Position numbers and translations under genes: made by a program. From Kitagawia praeruptora (Eukaryota > Streptophyta > Magnoliopsida > Apiales > Apiaceae): a stretch of 64,000 bases of DNA. The stretch covers positions 121,666,001 to 121,730,000 of the forward strand of contig CM075345.1 in the NCBI GenBank assembly GCA_037693485.1. Reading direction: 5' to 3'. Shown here piece by piece: positions 1 to 10,200 of the stretch; positions within the stretch are counted from its first letter, which is position 1, and the number at the start of each line of letters is the position of its first letter. The notes under the pieces were generated by a model. It saw only the letters and a list, made by a program, of their open reading frames with translations. It was not told the origin of the DNA and did no database searches.

Positions 1-559
1 CAGAGTATATGTTCAAAAGAAGCAGGCGTGTTGTAATATTCAACCTTTACAGCAAGCTTGGAAAGTCTATAACTGAAGCTCGAGAGATCACATGGAACAA
101 CCTGTAAAGTCTAGAACAGATAAAATTGAATACGGCTAGATCTGGGTGGCTCAAATGTGGAAAGCATCTTTAAGTTACTTTGTGCTGATCACATGGGAAT
201 AAATCATGGAATGAGCTGCAAAAGGAATATAACAGCAACTCGACAACCCATGTTGATGGTGATAGTACAGTAGATTATCACTCTATAAATAGAGCATTCT
301 ACTTATACATTAAACAGCTCAACAACTGTAATCTCTTGAGTCTTTTGTAGCTTGAGAACTATTTTGTTCTTAAGGTTGTAGCAAAACTTTGCAAAATAAA
401 TAAAACATTTATTTTGTGAAATCCTCGTATTTGATTTTACTTGTGTTTGCATTTCTTCTACTAGTAAATCACAAATTCTATTTAAGTTGTTGAAATAGTT
501 TTTGAAATTTATTAGTATTGCATTCAACCCCCCTTCTGCAATACTTTCCTGGACCAACA
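1..559 (+). mobile_element. 5' LTR (right part) of the large Copia element
   Basis: This stretch matches 12910-13468 base for base by eye, so it is LTR positions 601-1159; the first 600 bases lie left of the window. It ends in CCAACA, the inverse of the TGTTGG that starts the complete 3' LTR, and the tRNA primer-binding site follows at once. A TATA-like CTATAAATAG at about 291-300 is a plausible LTR promoter. Near-identical LTRs indicate a recent insertion. Confidence 0.95.
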
Positions 560-561
560 AC

Positions 562-573
562 TGGTATCAGAGC
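562..573 (+). other. Primer-binding site (tRNA-iMet)
   Basis: TGGTATCAGAGC lies two bases after the 5' LTR. It is the standard complement of the 3' end of plant initiator methionine tRNA used by Copia elements to prime minus-strand DNA synthesis. Confidence 0.93.
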
Positions 574-604
574 GAACAGATTAATACACATATCTGAGAT
601 CCAA

Positions 605-3172
605 ATGGCAAGTATTCAAAGGTCAAGTAATATCAAGATTCCAGCTTTTGATAAGGAAAACTACAACATATGGAAAAAGAAGATTATGTTATTTATCAAA
701 GGTCAGAACCCACTATTCCTAGGTATTCTGGAAAATGGCCCTTTCATTCCTCAAAAGGAAATTCCAGCTGCTACAGTGAATGATGTAGTAATCCCAGCTC
801 ATTGGGTTGCTAAGAAGCCGTCTGAGTATAATGACTCAGAAAAAGAAAAGGTAGCACTGGATGATCATCTGCAACTCATTCTACTAGATGCACTTACCCT
901 GGATAAAGCTATGAGTGGAAATATAATAGCATGCAACTCTGCCAGGGATATGTGGAAAAAGATAGAACTGTTATGTGAAGGAAGTGAAGAGGTCAGAGAA
1001 AATCAAAAACAAATATTGGTGTCACAATATGAAGCGTTTATGGGCAAGCATGGAGAAGATCTAACTCACATGTTTGAAAGATTTAGCAAACTGATAGCTG
1101 AACTTCAAATTCATGGAAAGTTTTATGAAAAGAAGGAAGTCAATATCAAGTTTCTGCTAACTCTTCCAGAACATCTTGAGCACAGAGTAACAGCCATAAG
1201 AGAAGGGAGAGACTTAAATTCTGTTTCTCTTGAAACATTGTATGGAGTTCTAAAATCTTATGAACTTGAATATTATCAAAAGAAAGCTATACAAAGTGGA
1301 TCCAAAGGATTGATGGCAAACATGGCTGGTGCTCTAGTTGCTCAAGGACCCTCATATTTTCAAGCAAGTGAGCAAATTCAAAATGATCAACAATCTCAAT
1401 TTTCATCTGTGAAAATTGAAGAGGTGGTTGAAGATGAAGAAAAGGTTGTCCTTCAACTAGAAGATGTTGAAGATGAAGAATTCTTCACTCTAGAAGAAAT
1501 GGAGAAAATGGATAATCCAACCATGGCTTTTATGGCAAGAAAATTCAAAAATATAAGGTTCAGAAGGAACAAGCCATATAAGCCTCAAGGTCAATTTCCA
1601 AAGTATAACCAAGGAAGCTCATCAAAATCTGCTACTGGCACCAAGGGAGGATACAAAACAGGAATGGTAGATAGGTCAAAGTTTAGATGCTACAATTGCA
1701 ATGAACTTGGTCACTTTGCTACTGAATGCAAAAGACCAAAACAAATACAAAGAATGGAGAGAGGAACTGGGAGTCAATTTAAGAAAGGACAAGGAAAAGC
1801 CTATGTGGCTGAAGGAAAATGCTGGGATGAATCTGATAATGAAGAAGAAGAGGAATTTGTGAATTTAGCCTTGATGGCTAGAGAGGATGAAGAAGCATCA
1901 ACCTCGTCAAATCAGGTACCATCTCTAGTATTACTAGATATGTCTTTAAATGACTATAAGCAAACCATTGAGGAAATGAGTACTGAAATGTTTAATATTC
2001 ATACTAGTTTATCTGCTGCAAATGAAGAAATTGCTAGATTAACTAAAGAAAATGAAGTACTCAGATCTAATAATGATGTGTTGTTGCTTAAGACCAGTTC
2101 TATTGATTCTTTAGCTCAGGAAAACGAAAGATTAAAAAATGATTTAACCTGTGCTAAGGAGATAGAGGATTATCTAAGAAAAGAAATTTCTGAGAATGAA
2201 TTTAAGCTAAAGGCATTTAGAAATTCCTCTAAATTAGTTCAAGAGTATCATGAGAAACATACTGAAGGTAAGAAGATAGGCATAGGCTATGATTATAGCA
2301 GGAGACCTGGTAAAGAGACTGTTATACAGAAAATTGATGATAATAATACTGTAAAACCTCACATCCTCAAAAATGTGAGTAACCCAATTTTCAAAAGTAC
2401 AGAGTTTGAGGTTAATGAAAACTCCCTAATTATTAATCAAGAACTCTGTGATGAAGATGAGAGGATTGATAGTAAAGAAAAAGATTCTATCATAATGTCT
2501 ATGACAGAAACAGTCTTAAACAGCCCAACCAAGTGTTCAAAAGATACTGTCAAGAAATCATTCAAGACAGTAACTTTCAAACCTACTGTCAAGACAGCAA
2601 TTACAAAAGATACTGTCAAAAATAGTTTGACAGCATCTTCTGAACAGACTGTCAAGACAGTAGTCTCCAAGTCCAAAAACAGAAATGGGAAGCTAGGCAT
2701 TGATAAAAAGAATAATTATGCATATGTTAAGCAGGCACCAAGGAAACTTTGCAATAATTGTGGCTCCTCACATCATTTAACTCATGTTTGTAAGAAATCA
2801 ACTAGTAGCATATCTAATGCAACAGAGTTGAAAGGGAACTTACACAGAACCCCCATTATGCAAAGAGAATTGGTAGTTTGTAATAACATTGACTGTATGC
2901 CATGCAAAATTACTGCTATGAGTACATGTTTTAATTTGCAAATTTCATCTAATGAATCATGTTCTTATATGCAAACTGCAAAGACTTTTGAATCCACTAA
3001 AGAAAGTGAGAAGTCTGCTCTCACTAAGAAAAAGTCAAAGACAAAAACTAAGTGGGTAATAAAAGAAGTCAAGGAATTATCTTCTGATAATATTGTGTCA
3101 AATATTGATAAAGTTTCTGATGATACTGAGTATGCAGGACCCAACAAGACTTGGGTACCAAATGCAAATTAA
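605..3172 (+). CDS. gag: Copia (Sirevirus-like) Gag polyprotein
   Basis: Structural Gag protein of the 13-kb element, forming the cytoplasmic virus-like particle that packages element RNA. The ATG at 605 is preferred over the longer upstream reading because it lies just after the primer-binding site and starts MASIQRSSNIKIPAFD, a typical Copia Gag N-terminus. The first 250 residues look like the Retrotran_gag/UBN2 domain. A CX2CX4HX4C zinc knuckle (CYNCNELGHFATEC) lies at about 1687-1728, and a second Cys/His cluster (CNNCGSSHHLTHVC) at about 2752-2793. A central acidic, coiled-coil-like stretch follows the first knuckle. At about 2515-2670 the protein repeats TVK, matching a DNA motif found throughout the element. 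The end (GPNKTWVPNAN) resembles Sirevirus Gag-Pol junctions. The ORF stops at TAA, in the same frame as the pol reading frame downstream. Confidence 0.9.
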   Translation: MASIQRSSNIKIPAFDKENYNIWKKKIMLFIKGQNPLFLGILENGPFIPQKEIPAATVNDVVIPAHWVAKKPSEYNDSEKEKVALDDHLQLILLDALTLDKAMSGNIIACNSARDMWKKIELLCEGSEEVRENQKQILVSQYEAFMGKHGEDLTHMFERFSKLIAELQIHGKFYEKKEVNIKFLLTLPEHLEHRVTAIREGRDLNSVSLETLYGVLKSYELEYYQKKAIQSGSKGLMANMAGALVAQGPSYFQASEQIQNDQQSQFSSVKIEEVVEDEEKVVLQLEDVEDEEFFTLEEMEKMDNPTMAFMARKFKNIRFRRNKPYKPQGQFPKYNQGSSSKSATGTKGGYKTGMVDRSKFRCYNCNELGHFATECKRPKQIQRMERGTGSQFKKGQGKAYVAEGKCWDESDNEEEEEFVNLALMAREDEEASTSSNQVPSLVLLDMSLNDYKQTIEEMSTEMFNIHTSLSAANEEIARLTKENEVLRSNNDVLLLKTSSIDSLAQENERLKNDLTCAKEIEDYLRKEISENEFKLKAFRNSSKLVQEYHEKHTEGKKIGIGYDYSRRPGKETVIQKIDDNNTVKPHILKNVSNPIFKSTEFEVNENSLIINQELCDEDERIDSKEKDSIIMSMTETVLNSPTKCSKDTVKKSFKTVTFKPTVKTAITKDTVKNSLTASSEQTVKTVVSKSKNRNGKLGIDKKNNYAYVKQAPRKLCNNCGSSHHLTHVCKKSTSSISNATELKGNLHRTPIMQRELVVCNNIDCMPCKITAMSTCFNLQISSNESCSYMQTAKTFESTKESEKSALTKKKSKTKTKWVIKEVKELSSDNIVSNIDKVSDDTEYAGPNKTWVPNAN

Positions 3173-3184
3173 AATCTTTCTGAC

Positions 3185-6100
3185 TTGCAGGGAAAGAAAG
3201 GTAAACAGGTCATGTGGATAATCGACAGTGGATGCTCCAAACACATGACTGGTGATATATCCCTGCTATCACAATATGTTGAGAAGGCTGGCCCAACAAT
3301 AACCTTTGGAGACAACAGCAAAGGTTACACTGTGGGATATGGCTGTTTAAAAGCTGGAAATGTTGTCATTGAAGAAATCTCTCTTGTGGAAGGTTTGAAG
3401 CATAATCTGCTCAGTGTCAGTCAATTCACTGACAAAGGATTCAAAGTAAACTTTGGCATGATGGAATGTTCAATTCACCACAAGAAGGATAGAAGCCTAT
3501 CTCTGAAAGGAGTAAGGAAAGGAAGCCTATTTGTTGCAGACTTAAACTCAACAAATGAGGAAAGAATATTTTGCTTCTACAGCAAAGCAAGTGTTGGAGA
3601 TAGCATGCTTTGGCACAAGAAATTTTCTCATCTCAATTTCAAAACAATGAACATGCTGATGAAGAAGGAATTGGTGAGAGGACTACCTCAACAGGAATTC
3701 TGTCAAGAAGGACTGTGTGAAGATTGTCAAATGGGAAAATTGAGGAAAGCAATGCATAAATCAAAGCAAGTCAACACTAACACTGAAGCACTCAAGTTGA
3801 TTCACATGGATCTTTTTGGACCAGTGAATGTTCAATCACTATCCAGAAAAAGATATGCACTGGTCATGATAGATGACTATTCTAGGTACACTTGGGTGAA
3901 ATTTTTAGAATCAAAAGATGAAGCTGCTCAAGAAATCATTGATCACATAAGGGTACTTGACAGGACCCCTGAAGCAAAAGTTCAATTTCTAAGAAGTGAC
4001 AATGGAACTGAATTCAGAAATGCTACACTTGGAAACTTCTGCAAAGATCAAGGAATTGTTCAACAATTCTCTGCTGCAAGAACTCCACAGCAAAATGGAG
4101 TAGTAGAAAGGAAAAATAGGACTCTTATTGAAGCTGCAAGGACTATGTTGAGTAATGCTAAGTTACCAACATATTTCTGGGCAGAAGCCATCAACACTGC
4201 TTGTTACACACAGAACAGAACACTAATCAACAAGGCTCATGGCAATACTCCTTACTATCTTTTGACAGGAAAGAAGCCTACTGTCAAGTACTTTCATATT
4301 TTTGGAAGCAAGTGCTTTTTGATGAAAGACAACCATGAAAGAAAAGGCAAGTTTGATACTAAAGCATATGAAGGCATTTTCATGGGATATGGGATAGAAA
4401 GGACTGCCTACAGAGTCTATATCATGGAGCACAAAACAATTGAAGAAAGTGTCAATGTCACGTTTGATGAAACTAAGTTTCCAGGGCTACATGAGGATGG
4501 TCAAATGCAACCCTTCAGATTTGAAAATCAAGGATACTTGGAAAAGGAAGAATATGTTGATGAAGAACCAAGTCTCATTCAATCAATGAGATATGAGAAA
4601 GAATCTGTCAATAGTCATAATCTAAATCAAACTTCAGCTCAATCACAGACAATTTCAGGCAACAATCAACAAGAATGTGAGACTGGAGAATTTGAGTTAA
4701 ATGAGCAGAATAACGAAAATGGTGGAGAATCAAATCCTCATATTGATGAAAGACAATCTCATCAAACAAGTAGCTTGCCTCAATCAACAAAGTGGAACAG
4801 AGATCATACCAGTAATCTAATTATTGGAGATCCCACTACTGGTGTAAGGACAAGGAGGAATATCTCTGCTGAAAGCATGTTTTCATGTTTCTTATCTCAA
4901 ATGGAACCAAAAATAGTTGAAGAAGCATTGTTGGATTCTGATTGGGTGATGGCCATGCAGGAGGAGCTCAATCAATTTGAAAGAAACAATGTTTGGAAAC
5001 TAGTTCCAAGGCCAAAAGGAAAATCAGTCATTGAGACAAAATGGGTTTTCAGAAACAAGATAGATGAGAGTGGAAATGTGACAAGAAATAAGGCAAGGCT
5101 AGTGGCCAAAGGTTACTGTCAACAGGAAGGGATAGATTATGATGAAACATTTGCTCCTGTTGCCAGACTTGAAGCCATAAGAATTTTCTTAGCCTTTGCT
5201 GCACACTGCAAATTCAAGGTATTTCAAATGGATGTTAAAAGTGCCTTTCTAAATGGAGAATTAGAAGAAGAAGTGTATGTTGAACAGCCTCCTGGATTTG
5301 AAAATGACAAACTGCATAATTTTGTCTACAAGCTGTTCAAGGCTCTATATGGCTTAAAGCAAGCACCAAGAGCCTGGTATGACACTTTATCCACTTTTCT
5401 CCTGGAAAATCAATTTATAAGAGGTATGGTGGATAAAACTTTATTCTATAAATACCATGGCAAAGACATCATTCTTGTGCAGATATATGTTGATGACATA
5501 ATCTTTGGCTCAACAAATGAAAAACTGTGTGAAAAGTTCTCATCTCTAATGAGAAACAAGTATGAAATGAGCATGATGGGAGAATTAGCATTCTTTCTTG
5601 GTCTTCAAATCTATCAGAAGAAGGAAGGAATCTTCATCTGTCAATCTAAGTATGTCAAAGAGCTTCTCAAGAAGTTTAACTTAGAAGATTCATCACCTGC
5701 CAAGACACCTATCTCAACAGCCACCAAATTAGAGTTAGATCCTAAAGGCAAGAAAGTGGATTCTAGTACCTACAGAGGCATGGTAGGATCATTGCTGTAC
5801 TTAACAGCAAGCAGGCCAGATATAATGTTTGCTACATGTCTCTGTGCAAGGTTTCAAGCTGATCCAAAAGAATCACACTTAGTTGCAATTAAAAGAATCT
5901 TTAGATATCTCAAAGGCACCCCAAATCTAGGTCTTTGGTACCCTAAGGAAACTGGATTTGATCTAATTGGATATTCTGACTCAGACTATGCTGGCTGTAA
6001 AATTGACAGAAAAAGTACTACAGGAAGCTGTCAATTTCTTGGGGGGAGATTGGTGTCATGGTTCAGTAAGAAGCAACACTCAGTTTCTACATCAACTGCA

Positions 6101-6430
6101 GAAGCTGAATATATTGCAGCTGGAAGTTGCTGTGCACAAATACTTTGGATGAAGAATCAATTATTGGATTATGGACTAAAGTTGTCAAATATTCCTATCT
6201 ACTGTGACAACACTAGTGCCATAGCCATATCAGACAATCCAGTTCAACACTCCAGAACAAAGCACATTGATATCAGGCATCATTTCATCAGGGAACATGT
6301 TGAAAAAGGAGATGTAAAATTGGTTTATGTTCCAACAGATAAGCAACTTGCAGATATATTCACCAAGCCACTGGATGAAGCAACATTTATCAGGTTGGTG
6401 AGTGAATTGGGAATGCTAAATCAGGTATGA
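3185..6430 (+). CDS. pol: Copia (Sirevirus-like) Pol: protease, integrase, RT, RNase H
   Basis: Enzymatic polyprotein of the large element, in Copia domain order. The aspartic protease motif DSGCSKHMTG is at about residues 14-23, followed by the GAG-pre-integrase HHCC region and the integrase core (MDLFGP about 207, RSDNGTEF about 270, VVERK about 305). Reverse transcriptase has YVDDIIFGS at about 768, and RNase H has SDSDYAGC, AEAEY, CDNTSAI and HIDIRHH from about 931. All catalytic acidic residues expected for these domains are visible and there are no internal stops. There is no ATG at the start. The frame is continuous with gag except for the TAA at 3170-3172, so expression probably needs stop readthrough, reinitiation or splicing (a TTGCAG acceptor-like word lies at 3185-3190). 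Together with identical LTRs, this could be a mobile copy. Confidence 0.92.
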   Translation: MQGKKGKQVMWIIDSGCSKHMTGDISLLSQYVEKAGPTITFGDNSKGYTVGYGCLKAGNVVIEEISLVEGLKHNLLSVSQFTDKGFKVNFGMMECSIHHKKDRSLSLKGVRKGSLFVADLNSTNEERIFCFYSKASVGDSMLWHKKFSHLNFKTMNMLMKKELVRGLPQQEFCQEGLCEDCQMGKLRKAMHKSKQVNTNTEALKLIHMDLFGPVNVQSLSRKRYALVMIDDYSRYTWVKFLESKDEAAQEIIDHIRVLDRTPEAKVQFLRSDNGTEFRNATLGNFCKDQGIVQQFSAARTPQQNGVVERKNRTLIEAARTMLSNAKLPTYFWAEAINTACYTQNRTLINKAHGNTPYYLLTGKKPTVKYFHIFGSKCFLMKDNHERKGKFDTKAYEGIFMGYGIERTAYRVYIMEHKTIEESVNVTFDETKFPGLHEDGQMQPFRFENQGYLEKEEYVDEEPSLIQSMRYEKESVNSHNLNQTSAQSQTISGNNQQECETGEFELNEQNNENGGESNPHIDERQSHQTSSLPQSTKWNRDHTSNLIIGDPTTGVRTRRNISAESMFSCFLSQMEPKIVEEALLDSDWVMAMQEELNQFERNNVWKLVPRPKGKSVIETKWVFRNKIDESGNVTRNKARLVAKGYCQQEGIDYDETFAPVARLEAIRIFLAFAAHCKFKVFQMDVKSAFLNGELEEEVYVEQPPGFENDKLHNFVYKLFKALYGLKQAPRAWYDTLSTFLLENQFIRGMVDKTLFYKYHGKDIILVQIYVDDIIFGSTNEKLCEKFSSLMRNKYEMSMMGELAFFLGLQIYQKKEGIFICQSKYVKELLKKFNLEDSSPAKTPISTATKLELDPKGKKVDSSTYRGMVGSLLYLTASRPDIMFATCLCARFQADPKESHLVAIKRIFRYLKGTPNLGLWYPKETGFDLIGYSDSDYAGCKIDRKSTTGSCQFLGGRLVSWFSKKQHSVSTSTAEAEYIAAGSCCAQILWMKNQLLDYGLKLSNIPIYCDNTSAIAISDNPVQHSRTKHIDIRHHFIREHVEKGDVKLVYVPTDKQLADIFTKPLDEATFIRLVSELGMLNQV

Positions 6431-6950
6431 TAATCTAACTGGTTTATCAATTCTAAGTAGTTGAAGCTCATGACAGAAACTTTTAAAGGTACTGTTACAA
6501 GAAGGTACTGTCATGAGAAGTTAAGGTACATTGTGATACTTGTTCAGACAACATGTTTGCTATGACTATGCTAAAAGGATTTTTAGATATCATGTTTGCT
6601 ATGACTATGCTAAAAGGATTTTTAGATATCATGCTTGCTATGACTATGCTAAAATAGTTTTACATGTCTGTCTTAAAACGATTTTAAGAAATCATGTGTC
6701 CTTAACTTAAGTTATGTGTGAACAGTGACTGACAGCATAATCTTATGATAAGTTTACTGTCAGATAAAACTTACTGTCACTCATGAAGCTGATTGACAGA
6801 AATATTGTTAGCGCACAAGTTGCTGTCAATGAAAGTTGCTGTCACAAGAAATTGCTGTCAGAATTGGTAGAGAAAGAAAAAGCGCACAGGTTACTGTCAA
6901 TGAAAGTTGCTGTCACGAGAAGTTGCTGTCAAAGATAGTGGAAAGATATA
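6431..6950 (+). repeat. Non-coding spacer rich in TGACAG/CTGTCA, with 39-bp tandem repeats
   Basis: This is the spacer between pol and the third ORF. A 39-bp unit starting CATGTTTGCTATGACTATGC is repeated at 6552, 6591 and 6630 (last copy partial), with a decayed relative just after. The rest holds about a dozen copies of CTGTCA or TGACAG, mostly as TACTGTCA or TGCTGTCA. No ORF of note is seen. Confidence 0.85.
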
Positions 6951-7211
6951 TATATATTAATTTTTATATATATATACATACGTATATTTCTTTTCACCAA
7001 TCCACGATCTAATAGCAACTGCCACGTAATATAGCAAGTGGAGTTAATGGGTAATATCATTATCACACGTTCAATTAAGAGAGGTTAAATCGATTCATAT
7101 TAGAAACTAAATCTACCGTTTAATCTACTATCACTTTCATTTGCAAAAACCTCTCAACCTTCTGCATCCAAAAACCGCATTTTTCTCTCTCATTTTTCAA
7201 AGCATTCAACA
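6945..7211 (+). promoter_or_regulatory. Putative internal promoter and leader of the third ORF
   Basis: A TATA-rich stretch (about 6948-6985) is followed by about 220 bases that read like a plant 5' UTR, with CT-rich CTCTCTCATTTTTC, and by CAACAATGGC at the start codon. The ORF is more than 6 kb from the LTR promoter, so an internal promoter or a spliced subgenomic RNA is expected. This is inference from composition only. Confidence 0.4.
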
Positions 7212-10200
7212 ATGGCACCTAAACAAAGCATTGCTCAAACCAATTTTGCTGGTATCTTTTCTCCTAGTGATGCTGGTGAAAACTTCAAAGGACTTATTTC
7301 GTTCTTGAATAAATCCTACCTAGGTCATGCAATAACCTCTTCCCCCAAAATTGATACTGTTAGAATTGAAAAGTTCTGGAAATCAGCAAGTGCTCAAGGA
7401 ACTGGAGAGAATGAATCAATTAAGTTCAATATAGATGATGCAAGTTATTCTCTTACAGTAAAGAACATCAATGAGGCTTTGGGCATTGTGTTGACCAGTG
7501 AAGAAAGCTTTATGGAACTAGCAACTGATGATACCCTGAAGAAGTTCTTTCTGAAGATTGGGTACTCTGGTTCTAAACTTGAAGAAACTTCTGATAAGTG
7601 GTATCAAACAGGAGAAATGGACAGGAAATTTCTAAGAAAAGAGTGGAGTATGATTTTTGATGTAATGGTGAAGGTATTCTCTACCAAGACTACAGGATGG
7701 AATGGCATACCATCATATATCAAGAAGCTCACTCATTCATTAGTTCATGGATACAAGGTGAACATTGGAAAACTGATAATGACACAGTTGAAAGGCGCAA
7801 TAGGCAAGAAGGTATCCATCTATCCTCGCTTTTTAACTATGTGTATTAATAGTATTTGTGGAAATATTGAGGACAATTCTGATTTTGAAGAATGTCCTGT
7901 TTTAAAGAAAAACACACACACATCTCTTAACACACAGAATTTGAATGTACATATTCCACTATGTTTCACACAACACATGGTAAATCAAGTGCCCAACCTT
8001 GATTTTCCATTTCCAACAGGTTACACTGTTTTCACAATAGAGAATGAAGCTGAATTAGACCCAAATTCAGTTAACCCACATTCCACACCATACATTCCAC
8101 CTAGGGACTCTAGACTACCAAAAGCCCTTAAAATGGCCAAACAGGAATCAAAGAAAAGAACCCTAGAGAGTGCAACTGGTGAACAAGTTGAGAGTCAAGA
8201 GGGAGTCACTGCACCTAGTGCAGCAAATAAGGTTGGTAGTGAAAAAGAACCCACAGTAGCCCCTTCTGAGCCTAAGAAGAAGAGAGCTAGAAGGGCCAAG
8301 GTTACTGTCAGCCACCCTACAGTTTCCCAAAAGACTGTAGAGGATGATAGGGAAATGAACTCACCTCTAGGTGTTTCTTCTCAACAAGGGACATCTATTG
8401 AAATTGGCCTGTCTCCCAAGGCATCTTGTAAAGAGTCTGCACAAACTCAAGAATTCACTCTTGAGGAACCTGTATTTGAAGATACACACATTGAGATAGA
8501 GCACAGTGAGGAATTCACTCATACTATTGATGTTCCACAATCATTTTCTGTGGAACAGCCAATTAATCAATCTAAAATTCAATCTTCTTCTTTCATTCCC
8601 ACATCTGTTGTTTCTTCTAATCAACCTAGAGAGGGGGACAGTACCAACCCCTCAGGTTTTGATCATCCATCTCAAATCATGGATGAGCCCCCATCTAGTG
8701 GTCCACAAGAACCCATTTCTCAAAGTGAAATGGATACCACTCCATCAAACACTGGATTAGATCAAGATGCAAACTTGTCAGAAATTGAAACAGCCAGCAT
8801 CTTGATCGATTCCCTCAAAGCATCTTACCCTAGGGAAGTTGCTGTCACAGCCAAAGATGCTGTCAATGACAAATCAGAAGGTGCTGTCAAACATTCAAGT
8901 GACAGTACCATTCCAACAAAAGATACTGTCAAAAGTCCTTCAAAAGATGCTGTCATCCCTGTTCAACCACAACTACAAGAAGGATTAGTGGAAGATATCT
9001 CTGATGATGACTTGCCCCTTTCAAAGGCCTTCAAGGTAAAATCTACTCTTTTGCATGTTAGTACTGCTCATACTACTGCATCTAGGATGAGTGAGGGAGT
9101 GAAACATCAAAGAGAGATAAAAGAACAGAGAGGTGAGACTAAAAACGAGAGGCAGCCAAATGTGCTGGCAAAAGGAGAGGGACTTGAGCATGTCCAGAGT
9201 GAATTTGAGGGAGCCAATACAGAAAAGGCATTAGGCCTTGAGGGAATTTTTGTGAGAGATGATGAGATCATCTATAAAAACACTGAGAGTGTGAGAACCC
9301 CAACAGCCTCCATGCCCCAGACTTATCCCTTACCTCCTAAAAGGCTTAGGTCTGGTGGTCCTTCTGCATCCTCAAATGACAGGCTCCAAGCACTGGAAAA
9401 TCGATGTGCTACAATGGAAAGCAAACTGGACAACCTGTCATCTACTGTGAAGACTGGTTTTGCTGAAATTCAAGCCACACTACTGTCACTCTCTTCATTA
9501 CTTCATGCTGCAAACTTAACTAAGGGGGAGAAAGGAAAAGATCAGAAAGAGGCTGAGCAACCAGAAAGAAAGGAGGAGTTACAAGGGGAAGCTAAAAGAC
9601 AGGGGGAGCAAAGGAGTAAGGGGGAGCAAGAGAGAGTAGGAATAGTCTCTGGAACTGAGGAGCTTTTTGAAGCTGAAGTAGATGGGGAACAAATGCTAGT
9701 ATCCAAGGAGGTATTAAGTCAAATACAAGGAAATAGAGCATCCTCAATCAAAATCAATGAACCAGTTCCTGAGAAGAAAGAATCCACATTGGAGAGGCTA
9801 TGGAGAGAAAAAGAGGAATCAAATAGGATGGGTAAAGGCAAAGACAAGTTGCCTGAATATGTGTTTTCTTCAGAGCCTATCTTTTGGACTGATGGAAGTA
9901 CATATTCCCAAGAAGAAGCTGACTTAATAACAGTAAGCCACATGGAGAGCACCTTGAATAATAAGGATGAGGAATTCAAAAATCTGGTGAATGAAGCAAT
10001 CACAGTGTCTAAAGGAAAACCTGCTAAGTTGGCAGAAGCTTTGAGAGAAAAGATTGTAAATCTGTCAGTAAAGATTAGCTCAGAGAAGAGGTGGGCAGTT
10101 GATGTGTACCTGAAAAGTGGGCATTCAATATTCATAACAACTCAACTGTTGGAAACTTTCTCTGCCAGAGTGCAATATATCCTTGGGATTCTAGTGAAGA

